From the NCBI GenBank assembly GCA_029931535.1, contig JAQPZY010001688.1:4705001-4769000 (forward strand): DNA of 64,000 nt, given 5' to 3'. Shown here in pieces: positions 1 through 11,737 of the stretch (within the stretch, counting starts at the first letter, position 1; each line of letters begins with the position of its first letter). The position numbers and the translations under genes are program-made. Under the pieces are notes generated by a model. It had not been told where the DNA came from. It saw only the letters and a program-made list of their open reading frames with translations, and made no database searches. Origin of the DNA: Margaritifera margaritifera. Its lineage: Eukaryota > Mollusca > Bivalvia > Unionida > Margaritiferidae.

Positions 1-1514
1 AAATATATAGCAACATTTTGGTGAAAAAATCTATTAATAATAATTTTAAAAGCTCTAAAATCTTTCAATTCTTTACCCTCAGAAACGCGAACATATATCA
101 TTCTTTACCCTCTAAAACGTGAAAATATAGCGTTAATTTGAAACTTATAAAATATCCAGTACTCTGATTTTACTACTATTTTCATTATCTTGCGTGCATG
201 AGTCGCACCTAAAGCAATATTTATAAATTTCTTTAAAAGTATCTTAGATACTGCATCAAATCTGTGTAGTAAAAAGAGAAAATGGATTTTTTTCGAATCA
301 AATTTATCAATAGTTTCAAGGATTGTGATATACTGTGTTTCCGAAAATTGCTCTCGTCATGGATCATATGCGTTTATAAGCACATACATAAGTTATAGAT
401 TAATATCGGAAACAGGTTTGTGTAAATTAAAATAATTTCCAAGGGTTTCATTTATAATTTCTGCTTTCTTGCAAATCCATTGCTCAACTCTAGTTTATCA
501 TAGTGTACATGATAATGAAAAATGATCACCATTGAATTCCAATCAAGAGAAATAAGATTAATTAATTCCGTGAGATAACAATAAACTGTCCCTACTATAT
601 TTTTGGCATCCAGATACACTTCATGTACATCCGTAGAAACGCTTCTTAGTTCGATAACTAGTACAGATTTCACATTCAGTAGAAATGCTTTACATATTAT
701 ACACAATTTTACTTAAATTCAGTAATTTAGAACTTAACAGAGTTTTCTTCTTTTGGATTAAACTCTTAGAGTTGTAAGATAATTATTTGCATACATTTTG
801 ATAATAATTTATTTTTGGCACTTACTTTAGTTATTATTAATATTTTTGTATATCCTAAAATGCAAATTATAATGGTTCTCTTGTTTCAACAGTAATATTC
901 TTGGATGGAATAGTATTTGATTAGATCTATGTATCACAATACCACGTATTTTACTATGATGTCTTGAATTGTACGTTAATACAAAAATAATTTTATTGTC
1001 AGATATAACTTTTATATGATCTAATTACTTCATTTTCATAAGACACAAAACAAAAAAACTTCAGTTTTAAGTCCAGACTAAAAGTTGTGACGGTGAAATT
1101 TGAGCCGTCGCCTCACACAACGAGTTCTGGAATTGGCAGTCGATTAATATACCCCTAAGTTTGGAGGGTCTTGATCTCTTGAGATCAAAACCATCCTCAG
1201 ACACTGCTGGAATATTTTCCAGTTAACAAATACATACTTGCTCAGTTTGTAAGAGAATAGTTACGGCTATTGTGCATGGCCTGTAGCATACATTTTGGCT
1301 TGATTGAAAGCTAAAGACTCAAAACCTAGTTTTATATAATCATAATTTACGATAACCAAAACATTAAAACTTTTCAGGACATCATTAAGGAAAAAGGTAC
1401 GCGAAAATTGTATGCATATATCTCAAATACTTATTCCGTCACAAAGTATCGGATAAAATGTTAGGGGAATTTCTGAATACCGGACCAGATATAGTGCATC
1501 TAAATTGTACTTAC
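1..1514. other. AT-rich non-coding DNA, left edge
   Basis: No open frame in this stretch has a protein-like composition or splice context. The one structure seen is a hairpin at about 1171-1188 (TTGATCTC, TT loop, GAGATCAA). Because the exon at 1515-1637 ends in a strong minus-strand splice donor, this stretch is probably intron of that gene. Confidence 0.5.
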
Positions 1515-1637
1515 CTGCTGCCCATCTAAATTCGGCTCTCGCCACTTGGCCTTCACTACCACATCTGCGTTAAACTGCTCCTTCAGGGTATCGATTTCCC
1601 CCACTTTAAAAAATTGGACCACGATTTGTACTTGTAC
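1515..1637 (-). CDS. Internal exon, Cys-loop ligand-gated ion channel-like (extracellular domain)
   Basis: On the minus strand a 123-bp segment lies between an acceptor (pyrimidine run then GGCAG at 1638-1648) and a donor (GTAAGTAC, 1507-1514). It is exactly 41 codons, open throughout and phase 0 at both ends. GC content and codon use are clearly higher than in the surrounding DNA. Short stretches seen are KVGEIDTLKEQF and AKWREPNLDG. The pattern of beta-strand, acidic loop and W-R-E/D-P is what I associate with the ligand-binding domain of Cys-loop receptors (Neur_chan_LBD), where a W-x-D/E-P motif follows the first strands. That family call is from pattern memory only. No neighbouring exon was found in the window: downstream exons should lie left of it, upstream exons in a distant part of the window or beyond. 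It is the only good host coding segment I see. Confidence 0.6.
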
Positions 1638-2034
1638 CTGCCAAAAAAGTATGTCACATTGTTTTAGGTTTGCTACGGTCTTTGCAAGGAGACTTATATC
1701 AATGTACCTTAATCCAAACTACACACACAGTATAAACAGAGTCCCGAGCTAAATGTCAAGGTACCCTTGACTGCATCGACGTAATCTTGGAAATATAAAA
1801 AAAAAGTAATGTGGTTAAATATCTCTAAAACAGCATTACTTCCTTGATTCTAGAACAAACCATAATCCTCTTAAAACAGTATACATATATCAGTCGATGA
1901 GTATGATATTGAATCCAGATTTAATTTTATTGAATCCTAATGCTTCGGCCTATGAAGAACTCCTATTTTTTTCAGAAGAAATAAAAAAGCTTTGATGACA
2001 TTTTATGTCTCTAGAAATAACAACATATATGAAT

Positions 2035-2345
2035 CATGTATCCAAACATGCAATGTGTGATCCAGGGATAAGTGGTTTCCCCTCTGTTTGGTATATATGT
2101 ATCAATATTTAATTATACTTTCATGTTCACATCTTGCATTTCTGATCTGAAATCCAGTAGGTTTGTGCATACAGTTGAGGGTTAAATTCTGCTTGCCTGA
2201 CAAGTTGAGTTCTCGTCATCCTCGAGTCCCATATCTTCGACCTTGTTCGAACTTTCTTTTGGGGCCGAGCAAATGGCCGAGTAGTTTAGGCACTGGTGCA
2301 TAAGAGCAAGGCGATAGGTGCCGTTACTCGCACATATTTTTAATT
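2035..2345 (+). repeat. Interspersed repeat with tRNA-like box A
   Basis: This segment resembles 40190-40690: both carry ATCCAG-GGATAAG, a TTAAATTC stretch after CCAG-GGTTT/GTAGGTTT, and then a tRNA-like box A (TGGCCGAGTAGTTTAGGC near 2272; ATGGCAGAGTGGATTAAAG near 40600). The head resembles a class II tRNA (Leu/Ser type). The best reading is a degraded tRNA-derived SINE or a composite repeat. No intact box B was found. Confidence 0.4.
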
Positions 2346-2574
2346 ATTATAATAACATATAAATGTAGATTATTCTCCTATGACAAAGATAGTTCAGACG
2401 ACTCAAACTGATCAGGCTGCTTCAGGTTCTGTTATTATCATCTTGTCAGATAGATTACTCAGTTCTGCTAATTTATATATTTTTCTCCGTCAGTATTGTA
2501 GCCAGATACCTCCACACATGAGGATAGAAAGTCTGTGCTTGATAATAATTTTCAGGCATTCTCAGAGTGAGAGA

Positions 2575-2932
2575 GAGAGACTTTATAATGAGAAAGGTAT
2601 TGTCGTCCTCATAATAATCATTACAAAATTTATTATTAATGGTTAATTGATTTTATTGCCTAATAATTCTAGGCCCAGAGAGAAGCTTACAGACATTACT
2701 AATTTACTGGTGCTCATCGATGTATGGAGAACATTCGTAAATATATGAAAGTAGAGACTTTATAATGAGAAATATATTGTCGTCCTCATAATAATCATTA
2801 CATAATTTATTATTAACGGTTAATTGATTGTATTTGCCTACTAATTCTAGGCCCAGAGAAAAACTTAGACATTACTAATTAACTGGTGCTCATCGATGTA
2901 TTGAGAACATTCGTAGATATATGAAAGTATAA
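2575..2932 (+). repeat. Tandem duplication, ~177-bp unit, two copies
   Basis: The block starting AGACTTTATAATGAGAAA near 2578 is repeated near 2755, including the AGGCCCAGAGA and GTGCTCATCGATGTAT landmarks. The copies differ at scattered bases. No coding content. Confidence 0.85.
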
Positions 2933-3292
2933 ACTTTAAGGGTGTATAAAAACTGAGAAAAACGATTTTATTTTCTAATTTCAAGGAAAACTTTAGACAC
3001 ATTGAAAATACAGACGATGAATAAGCAAACATAACCGATGATTTCTTATAGCTATAATGTATATAAAGTTGCGAACGTTCAGAGAAAAATTCATTCTGAA
3101 AATTCAACAATTCGTGTCTTAGAGGGCGGATACATACTGAGAAAATTAAACAAGCGCTTTTACTATTCAGTCCATTTAGTCATAACATCAAAATACAATG
3201 GTGATATACAAACATATTTGGTGAAAATTCATACAGAAGAATGAGAACACAAATAGCGTTCATGCATACTGGATTAGGATTTCTCTCCCTTT

Positions 3293-3294
<2 letters not shown>

Positions 3295-3340
<46 letters not shown>

Positions 3341-3367
3341 AGGGTGGAGGGGCCACCCTCTAACATA

Positions 3368-3398
<31 letters not shown>

Positions 3399-3406
3399 GA
3401 GCGCGC
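3295..3406. repeat. (GT)n - hairpin - (AC)n(GC)n compound microsatellite
   Basis: About 21 GT units (3295-3337) are followed by GAGGGTGG-AGGGG-CCACCCTC, an 8-bp perfect hairpin. Then come an AC tract (3367-3384) and a nearly pure GC alternation (3385-3406). GT on one side and AC on the other can pair, so the whole block can extrude as one long cruciform. Both alternating tracts are classic Z-DNA formers. Confidence 0.9.
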
Positions 3407-3854
3407 ATATTAAATAACCTTAAATCAGTTACACAGTTAAAATACGCAAACAATAGAGCACTTACAACAGAACAAAACTGAAATTTATTCCCAACTCAAG
3501 TCCAACAATAGACACATGAGATTAAGTATCAAATTATCAATGGTGGTTGTAATGCGGATAGAAAAGGAAAGGATAGCGAGAGATATTCTGATCAATATTT
3601 TAGACACACAAGACAAATGGGATGAAAAGGTAATAGACCTAACAATTCTCATTTTACATGTGAACAGAATGATTGAAATATCATTTCTATAATTTACGTA
3701 ACCTAATCTGTACGTTAACTTTGTGTTATTTAATTTGTATGTATTAACATTTTGTACGTATTAACATTTTTAGATACTTCTTGCTCATATATTCTTTTCT
3801 TATTGAAACAAAACATTGAGATTTAAACAGATAGTCAAATTCATCACGAATATA

Positions 3855-3935
3855 TATTGTGAGGCACATAATTTGCATTTTCTTTCAGATATCAAACTTT
3901 TGCCACCTTCCAGTTAAAATTGGAAACATATGATT
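3855..3935 (+). repeat. Dispersed repeat, inverted partner at 7025-7107
   Basis: The segment with GTGAGGCACATAA, TTTTCTTTCAGATAT and GCCACCTTCCAGTT reappears in reverse complement at 7025-7107 with a few substitutions. It is an old interspersed repeat of unknown class; no coding frame. Confidence 0.75.
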
Positions 3936-4612
3936 CGTTGTATGGAACTTTGTTAAGATTATTCTATACTTTTGTAGCATACGTGTTAAAAATGGTTCTT
4001 CTTTTAGAGAAATCAAAAACACTAGAATGTCAAGTTTGTATATATTTGTCTTTCAGCCAACTAACTCAGGGGAATGACTGAGAAAACCATAAATTATTTA
4101 GCCCTAAATCACACGATTTGCTTAATAAAGGAAAGCTATATAAAACTGCATATACTGGCAGCAACATAATATAATATAATATTTCTGAAATTTTACTAAT
4201 TCTTCAAGTAACCCATCTAACCCAAAATATAACAGCTCTTAATTTGATACAAATTCTCGTAGAAAACCTTCCAATCTCTCCATAGAACAAATGTAGTGTG
4301 GTACTTGTTCTAAAAAATCAAAAATCAGTGCATTCATGTTCAAAAACAGAATTATCACTAAAACTCCCGATTTGACATCCATAGAACAATAACGGCAAAA
4401 TAATAGTATCAGAAAGTTTCCATTGTAAATTCAATGATATAGACAAACTTCTTATTCTTTTATGTTGGGTATACAATACCTTTTTAGTTTATTCTGTGAT
4501 TCTCTTTTATGCCGAATAAAAAGAACCATCGTGTTTAAAAAGCACACCCTGAACAATAGCAACTAATCAGCTATTTCCCAGTGAAGTGTTTCCAAATACA
4601 AAAGAGAAACAG

Positions 4613-4806
4613 TTAAATTCCATTGAAACCAACTATTGCTATTTTTGTTTTCAACATTGACTTTGAATCTCCATTCTCTGCAGTATATACAAAATTATTC
4701 AAAGTTTTCTGAAGATCGTTTTCGTTATCTGCAAGAATAACAGTATCGTCAGCATAAGGGATAATACATACCTTAACATTTCTTGAACATGTATACTCTG
4801 ATATAT
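4613..4806 (-). pseudogene. Non-LTR retrotransposon reverse transcriptase fragment
   Basis: An open frame on the minus strand of about 64 codons ends at a stop near 4613. It contains CIIPYADDTVILADNENDLQ, the reverse transcriptase catalytic box (Y-A-D-D) followed by the T-V/I-L-L/A and acidic-D-L-Q pattern of LINE polymerases. The following residues (KTLNNFVYTAE) fit the helix after the catalytic strand. Upstream palm motifs and the endonuclease are absent, so this is a 5'-truncated relic. CR1/L2/RTE-type affinity is only a guess. The fragment was found by translating the reverse complement. Confidence 0.8.
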
Positions 4807-5269
4807 TACGAAAAGTTTTATTTTTTAGAAAACGTACCCCACTGTATATGTTTTATGGAGAGATAGGTAGGTTTCCTATGAGCATTTTTATCAAAACTTA
4901 TAGCTGTTATATTTTTTTTGCGGGGGTGGGGGTGGTTAGAATTGCTATTGGAAAAAATAAGTAACATTTCAGAAATATTATTATATGGTACATTATGTTG
5001 CTGCTGGTATATGCAATTTAAATTGCTTTCCTTTATCAAACACATTTTTTTGTGATTTAGGACTGAATAATTTATGAGCATCCCGGTCATTCACCTCTGT
5101 TGATTGGCTGAAAGATAAATATATGCAAACCTGATATCCTAGTGTTTTTTATTCCTCTTAAAGTTGAACTTATCGGATATTTTTAAAATCTTTTAATTTC
5201 TAACCGTTTTTAACAAATATGCCACAAAAGTAAAGAATTATTTTAACAAAGCTTCGTGCAGCGAATCAT

Positions 5270-5990
5270 AGGTTGCCAATTGAAACTGGCTGACACCCCA
5301 TTTTAATACAACCATCTGTTCAGTACGAGCAGCAATAACAGGATTTTAAAGATAGCCACCGTTGAGGCCATTTTTGGATTTTCAACATGGATGCCATGGC
5401 AGCCATGTTGAAACTCAGATTGGCACCATTTCATTTAGGCTATACTAGACATCATAAAGAGTGTTTGAGTGAAAACGCCATGTTGATATGACGATCCATT
5501 CATAAGAAGTAGTGATAACCAGATTTTCAGAACGGCCACCATGACGGCCATGTTGACTGTCAGATTGGCGCCATTTTCATTTAGGAAAAACTACAAAATA
5601 ATAAGAAGTCTTTCAGTGAAAACTCCAAGTTTATCCCTTTAGAAGGAAGAGTGATAACAAGAATTTAAAGACAGGGTCAGATTGTCACCATTTTCATTTA
5701 AGACCAAGTAGACTACATACAAATTTTTTTAAAACGGAAAACTCTATGTCAATATGACTATCTGCTCAGGAGGAGTAGTTACAACACGATTGTTTAGATG
5801 GTCACTATGGCAGCCATACTAGCTGTCGAATGAGCACAATTTGCATTCGGGACCAAATAGGGCTCTAAATGAAACTGTGTACGAAGTTTCATGACCTTTC
5901 TTACAAGGAGTTTAAAAGGAGTAGCGATATTAAAAAAACTTGTGCTAACAGATTGCGGACAGACGACATATGACAGGCCATCACAGAAGC
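5270..5990 (+). mobile_element. Non-autonomous element with ~146-bp internal repeats, copy E (5' end missing)
   Basis: Degraded copies of the family unit are present, with landmarks GGCCACCATG, TTGGCGCCATTTTCATTTAGG and AACTAC/CATAA-GAAGTCTTTCAGTGAAAAC. They are followed by the family 3' tail (CTTGTGCTAACAGATTGCGG, then ACAGACGAC). No ACAAGAGTCC start was found, and the tail hairpin is eroded. This is the most diverged copy in the window. Confidence 0.75.
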
Positions 5991-5999
5991 TCGTTTCGT

Positions 6000-7020
6000 C
6001 TCATCAGTAGAACACAAAAGTCAGTGTAATTTCCCCTTTTCATCAGCTTCAAGATTTACCTAAGTACTTCATTCAAGCTGTGCATCTATACCATATTGAT
6101 CACATTGATATTTCTAAGCATGTTATACAATTTCCACACTTTGATCTGATACAGCACATATGTAAATAAACACATGCTAATTTATGTGTCTATTTAGACT
6201 AGAGATTATAGCCCTCTAATACAGCCTGCCAGTACATATGATGTCCAATTGTAAAGCGTCAGTAAAACAATTCGAAGCCATATGCTATTAACAGTACTGT
6301 CTCTGCCACTACTTATACAGACATGAAACAGATAATTTTACCAGTGACACGAAAACGAAATGCACACTGAATTCAAACGAAATGATCAAATGCAAAAACG
6401 CAGAATGCAGAACGATGATGATCACCAAAAAAACTGGAAGAGACTGCTGCTTAATTTTCAAGGTTGAAAGCCCTTTCACATGATAATCCATGATCAGAGT
6501 CTTTACACTAACAGATAATTTTGCACTCCTTACAAGCTGTGACATTGTTCTTGTAGAACAATACATAACAGCTGCCACTGATGTGATGACATTATCACTG
6601 GTGGTTGTATCAGTACAACTTTTATTTGAACAAAACAAACTAAGAAATAAATTTGCTGACAAATACTCTACAACTATATTTTTACATTTATTGCAGTTGC
6701 GGTTATATCTCATTTTATGATAAATTCAAATGCTGTCTTTGCATTTAGTTCATTTCCTATTTTAGTAAAGCACATTATTAATAATACAAGATATGAAAGC
6801 AATAGTTGTCTCCCTTAAATACTCTTGAAAATGGAAAACCTGACTATCGTAAATGCATTTCTTTTAAGTTCCAAACGAAAGAAAATTAAAGAAAATGATG
6901 AATGGAAGCATTAAAAAATGTATGCATTTCTGACGCTGTAAGAAAAAAATGACGAGATAACCAAAATGCAAACGTGGATGGAATGCAAAAGAAATTAATT
7001 CTGAAAGCAAGTTCTGTACA
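6000..7020. other. No recognisable feature
   Basis: AT-rich sequence. A 134-codon minus-strand frame (6309-6713) has no recognisable domain, no splice context and a composition typical of chance frames here, so I do not call it a gene. Confidence 0.4.
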
Positions 7021-7024
7021 ACGA

Positions 7025-7107
7025 TGCACAGGTTTCCAATTTATAACTGGAAGGTGGCAAAATTTGGATATATCTGAAAGAAAATGTAACTTATGTGCCT
7101 CACAAGA
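7025..7107 (-). repeat. Dispersed repeat, inverted partner of 3855-3935
   Basis: The reverse complement matches 3855-3935 across about 80 bp, including the shared GCCACCTTCCAGTTA and GTGAGGCACATAA stretches. Confidence 0.75.
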
Positions 7108-7199
7108 TATTTCTTCATGTGTCAAATGACTTGGGTTTGGGTTTTGATTTTCTCACTTTTGCACAGGGTTCAAGATTCCCATGGTTTCCCTCACTGGAA

Positions 7200-7490
7200 A
7201 CCCTTGTTATTAAAAATAATCTATATCTTAGGGGAGACCAGGCAAAGTTAGAGGACGTTGTGTTATTAAAGCATATTTCCTGAACAAAAAGCAGTCATTT
7301 GCATCAGCTATCTGCTTCATATAGCAGGTGGTTTTCCTAATAGTGATGTATAATAAGTAGATGAAAGACATGTATTGTTAACTTTCTCTATATTGAATTG
7401 TGAAACGTTTAGAGCAAACAACTTTCTTCTGTGCCTTCCCCTCTTACAGCGGTGCCACAAAACACCGGGACCGAACCCTAAGAACGAAAC
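7200..7490 (+). repeat. Local segmental duplication, first copy
   Basis: Landmarks TATCTTAGGGGAGA, ATCTGCTTCATATAGCA, GTTAACTTTCTC, GAGCAAACAACTT and CAGCGGTGCCACAAAA recur in the same order at 8235-8745, with an insertion between the first and second landmarks in the second copy. The duplicated segment ends just where the 42-bp array begins in the second copy. Confidence 0.8.
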
Positions 7491-8234
7491 AGATGCTATT
7501 ATTGGATGATTTAATTTGGGTAACATAACTAAAATATTTCAATGTCAAGCATCTAGAAAAACCTTCTGAATGAATAGAATGCATTTCTTTCCACAGATCA
7601 GAATTCATTAGTACCAAAGTCTCACATGTCTCTTCCTCCTACCCCATGCAAATATGAACACAGCAATTTTGCTAAGAATGCACAATAAATTTTCTCAGCA
7701 TAGCAACCAATCATACGCCAAAAGAACATAAAAGTTGCCACAATTATTCCTGAGATGTCACTGATGAATTCTATAGTTTCAACAGGGTTCAAACAGTTAA
7801 GGGTCACAGAGATCAAAGGTCATACGGTCAAACGATTTGCTAATTCTTCAAACATCAGTATGTGGAAGCCCGTGATGCTGCATTTTCATAATTTTCTCTT
7901 TAATTATATTATATATTAATTACAATAGCAATTTTTGTTTTATTTTTCCTTAGTTCAATCCAGCAGATTAAAACTTAAGCTGAGTTTATTTCTTTGGCAT
8001 AAAACCTTTATGTTCCCTCTTAATAGCTAAATTCCACACACAATACTTCCACAAGACATGTTGTATGAGGAAGAGCAAAATAGTCATAATTATCTTTACA
8101 TTCAGAAAATCATACTCAATCATATGAAAAAGAGAAAAAGAATTGTGTGAATGTTCAAATTTGTCTTAAGATCCCGCTCCGGAGTTTCGCACTTTCTCAC
8201 ACAGCTCAAAATTTAAAGAAAAGGTATTATCACA

Positions 8235-8745
8235 GGTAATCCTTATTATTAAGAATGTGTATATCTTAAGGGAGATTTAAACAACCTACAGTTTTCTTTA
8301 TTTTGACAACTGAATGATGGATATTGGTTTGTTTACACAGCTAGGCCTTACTACTGACGTGCATCTCGGAAGATTGCTGGCTATACTTCGGCTACTTTCA
8401 TTTTGCGAACTTCAGAGGTAAATTATAAAAGAGTTCAAAAACGTTTCTAATTTTTTTATAAGTACACTTTCGTAAAATAATACATGTAATTCCAATGTGA
8501 AAATTCGTTTCTGTATTTCAAGAACAGTCATAGTTAGTTTAATTTGTGCTATTTCAAGTCATTTCCTGAGCACACCAGCTGTCTGCTTCATACAGCATAT
8601 GGTTTTCTAATATTAATCAAAGATAAATGTAAATCAAGCAGGTGAGTTGTATGTTAACTTTCTCAACAGTGTGAGAGTTTTTGAGCAAACAACTTGCCAC
8701 GTGACTTCCCCTCATTCAGCGGTGCCACAAAATCCCGGAACGGAA
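8235..8745 (+). repeat. Local segmental duplication, second copy
   Basis: Matches 7200-7490 with about 250 bp of extra sequence after the first landmark. Its right end (CAGCGGTGCCACAAAATCCCGG) runs into the 42-bp minisatellite, suggesting that array grew from the end of this copy. Confidence 0.8.
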
Positions 8746-9029
8746 CCTTGCTTGCGTCGAATTTATTAGTCAAATCCCAGAACGGAACCTTGATTGCATG
8801 GAACTTATTGTCCAAATCCCAGAACGGAACCTTGATTGCATGGAATGTATTGGTCAAATCCCAGAACGGAACCTTGATTGCATGGTATTTATTAGTCACA
8901 TCCCAGAAAGGAACCTTGATTGCATGGAATTTATTAGTCAAATCCCCCAGAACGGAACCTTGACTGATGGAATTTATTAGTCAAATCCCAGAACGAAACC
9001 TTGACTGTATGGAATTTATTAGTCAAATC
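8730..9029 (+). repeat. 42-bp minisatellite, ~7 copies
   Basis: Tandem units carry CCCAGAACGGAACCTTGATT and GGAATTTATTAGTCAAAT. Because 42 is a multiple of three, both strands stay open and give repetitive peptides (for example KVPFWDL on the minus strand). I regard those frames as by-products, not genes. Confidence 0.95.
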
Positions 9030-9618
9030 AAGAAATGTACAGACTACTTTACTTTTCCTATCTTTTCCAAGTTTATTTAGTGGATGAAAGACAAAATATA
9101 AACTCAAGTAAACTAGCCTTTAAGAAACGCAGCCTATTGTTTGAAAATATTGGTACTTTCAGAAAACGTATTCAGTATCCAATTTAGTATGGAAAAAACT
9201 TATTTTACAAGGCAACCTAACAGATTAAATAGGCGACACTTAATTTTATCATTTTTGTCTGATTTCCGTTGTGAGGAGGTGGTATAACTCCTTTGATACA
9301 GAAACGAAACACAGAGTTGCAAAACATGTAACAATGTGTAAAGCAGATTTGGGTTATTTTATTGTATTTTTGTATTTCATCGAAGCTCTTGGATTCATTA
9401 TTTTCCTGGGCGCTTAAAAGCTTCAGATATTTTGCTCGTCGGGGAAACCATAATTCAATATGCATGCAAATTGTTAGTGTTTACCTCAGTTTCAGCTCAA
9501 AGGTCATACCTAAGTCATACCGATATACAATTACTGACCTTCGCTCGCTGATGTGTATCCTACACAAAGCTGAGGTCAATATGATGGGTTTACTTCTTCA
9601 TAAAACTTCATATTCACT

Positions 9619-9621
<3 letters not shown>

Positions 9622-9675
<54 letters not shown>
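9622..9675. repeat. (TA)n microsatellite
   Basis: About 27 uninterrupted TA units. Confidence 0.98.
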
Positions 9676-9677
<2 letters not shown>

Positions 9678-10035
9678 CATGATTGGGTGTGAACTTATGA
9701 AATGTATACTAGTTTCAGAATAGTGAGAATGTTATTTCAGCTGCGTGACACCGCTAAAAAAATGATTATTACTAGTAAAGAAAATGGGGTCAGGTCAGTG
9801 CGATATGATGAATTACTAAACGTCGTATCAAAAATTAAAAATACAACTCTCACAAGCATCGCGCAATAAGAATATTTTCAGTTACTTTAATTTTTCGAAG
9901 TAGATTTGACAAAGTTATCATGCTGTATATAGCTTTGAAATGATTTGTTTTATGTCTGCAATAACATCAATCTAATTAATACATTTTTTATATAGTTCAT
10001 AATGAGATTCTGAAATGTATCATTGGGAGAAATTC

Positions 10036-10084
10036 GATATCGCCACAGTGACGATACCACTTTTATCACCACAGCGGTGATATC
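10036..10084. repeat. Imperfect palindrome
   Basis: GATATCGCCACAGTGACGATA at the left and TATCACCACAGCGGTGATATC at the right pair with a few mismatches around a short loop. Possible miniature fold-back remnant. Confidence 0.6.
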
Positions 10085-10180
10085 ACTTTTAGAACTTCTT
10101 TCTTTTCCTATTGAGGAAATATATCCGCCCTTATGTATGTTATTCAAACTTGTATTTCCATATACAGGCCTATTTCGTTC

Positions 10181-10240
10181 GTCTTCTTTTTTTTTTCTTC
10201 TTCTTCTTCTTCTGCTCTCTCTCTCTCTCTCTCTCTCTTT
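10181..10240. repeat. (TTC)n/(CT)n polypyrimidine tract
   Basis: T-run, TTC repeats and about 12 CT units in series. It ends directly at one arm of the 30-bp inverted repeat at 10238-10267. Confidence 0.95.
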
Positions 10241-10267
10241 ACCTGTAAGGATTTTTTACTTCCTTAT
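10238..10267 (+). repeat. 30-bp repeat, perfect inverted copy at 10848-10877
   Basis: The sequence beginning TTTACCTGTAAGGATTTTTT is found in perfect reverse complement about 600 bp to the right. The inverted copy sits inside the open frame described at 10788-11045. Confidence 0.9.
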
Positions 10268-10453
10268 CTTAATCAGGATAAACAGATCTTAAAATATGAC
10301 AAGACTGTAGTTTGAACTCATGTAATCAACGAGGAGGTGCCATTAAAAAAATGCCTAAAAACGAGCTCCAGACAACAAAACGTAGGCTTCAGTTATTAAC
10401 TTTTTAAAAAATAGTTTTCCACATGAATTGCACAGATTGTAAGTGATTGAACT

Positions 10454-10570
10454 CACATGACTTGTTTCTATTCGATACTCACTGTCACCTGTTTCTATTT
10501 TATATTCATTGTCATCTGTTTCTGTTCTACATTCATTGTCACCTGTTTCTATTCTATATTCGTTGTCACC
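10454..10570 (+). repeat. 27-bp minisatellite, ~4 copies
   Basis: Units carry TGTCACCTGTTTCTATT and TATATTCATTG. The period is a multiple of three, so the strand stays open; no gene called. Confidence 0.9.
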
Positions 10571-10787
10571 GATACAGTAAATGTTACACTCTATGACAAA
10601 CTATACAAGTTTTGCGGGGGAAAAAACCATCTTGATTAAATAAAGTAAACAATGGTTTAAGCTGCGATTTTATTTTTCATCCCAATCATAATCATGTTTT
10701 AAAACGAAGGAGAAATCGGGGCTAGATGAGTGTTGACTGCAAACCGAAATTAAGCGACAATCGACATTTGAGCGCACATTTGTTACC

Positions 10788-11045
10788 GAACTAGACTGCA
10801 AGCTTGCCAAGAACACGAAGTTCACGTTGATTGCAGAAATAAACAAAATAAGGAAGTAAAAAATCCTTACAGGTAAAAATCACAATCACTAAGATCTTCT
10901 GTTTAAACATGTTACGCTTTGAAGTCTGACGGATACGACCGCTCTGTGATGTTTCTACTGTACCCCTCACCACAATAATGTTCACCGTATTAATCAGCGC
11001 AAGAAATGTGTTAACGAAAATAAAAATATATTCATTTTCGTATGA
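10788..11045 (-). other. Open frame with weak GPCR-like character (uncertain)
   Basis: A minus-strand frame is open for about 80 codons. It shows a hydrophobic stretch (IFIFVNTFLALINTVNIIVV), a basic hydrophilic segment (RIRQTSKRNMFKQK), then ILVIVIF and LLPYFVYF. The order of hydrophobic, basic and hydrophobic-with-LPY resembles TM5, loop 3 and TM6 of class A receptors. However, part of the second hydrophobic block falls inside the 30-bp inverted repeat also found at 10238-10267, and no second receptor motif is visible. It could be a receptor pseudogene or chance; I lean to chance or a relic. Confidence 0.2.
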
Positions 11046-11259
11046 AAACAGTAATTTGAAGCATTATATGTAGGAGCTAATTTTCTAAAAAGTCACTATC
11101 CTAAAACTATTGTAAAATTTCGATACCTCTTTTTATCGATGTAGTAATGCAGCCGTTAATCGCACTGGCACAAAATAGAGAAAAAGTATTACATGCAAAT
11201 CAACGGATTTTGCCTTAAAAATATATAATAAAAGGATCTACTTTTTTGTAGATAAAAGG

Positions 11260-11345
11260 ATATCATTTAGTCGTGAAGTCGAAACATTTTGTATTGTCAT
11301 TCGTGACAATACAATGTTTCCACTCGACTCATGAAATATTTCCTT
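11260..11345. repeat. Inverted repeat (fold-back)
   Basis: GTCGAAACATTTTGTATTGTCA at the left pairs with TGACAATACAATGTTTCCACTCGAC at the right, with small bulges and a 3-4 nt loop. Possibly a MITE remnant. Confidence 0.65.
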
Positions 11346-11737
11346 ATATCTTGTCCGAAAACGTAGATATCCTCTATGTATTCATATCTAAATCCTTTCA
11401 ACGCACACTTTGGGAGTTTCTACTCTACCATTCTTTTTAGTATTAAACACAATGTTACCATAATCGCCATGGAGTCTCGTGTTCAATATATTGTCCAATA
11501 ATCTTGCTCAATATAAATCGGAATAATAGGTCGATTTCATGATGTCAAAGTATGTTTTCGGCGTCAAACATGACAAAGATGACACTGTAAAATCAAAAAG
11601 CCTTGGCGTTTCCCTAATCGTAATGTGGTTATTATTATAATATTGGTCTTACACAAGTCACTAGGACATGCGCAATTTCCCCAGAAATTTGACTTACATT
11701 GAAGTTGAAATTAATTTCTGGATTTTCTGCAGGATTC

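Noticed and set aside
6309..6713. 134-codon minus-strand frame
   Set aside because: Cys/Ser/Ile-rich, no domain, overlapped by an opposite frame; typical chance frame.
8341..8417. Possible plus-strand exon (acceptor TTACACAG, open frame, donor GTAAAT)
   Set aside because: Only 77 bp, weak polypyrimidine tract, no recognisable protein similarity and it lies in duplicated DNA.
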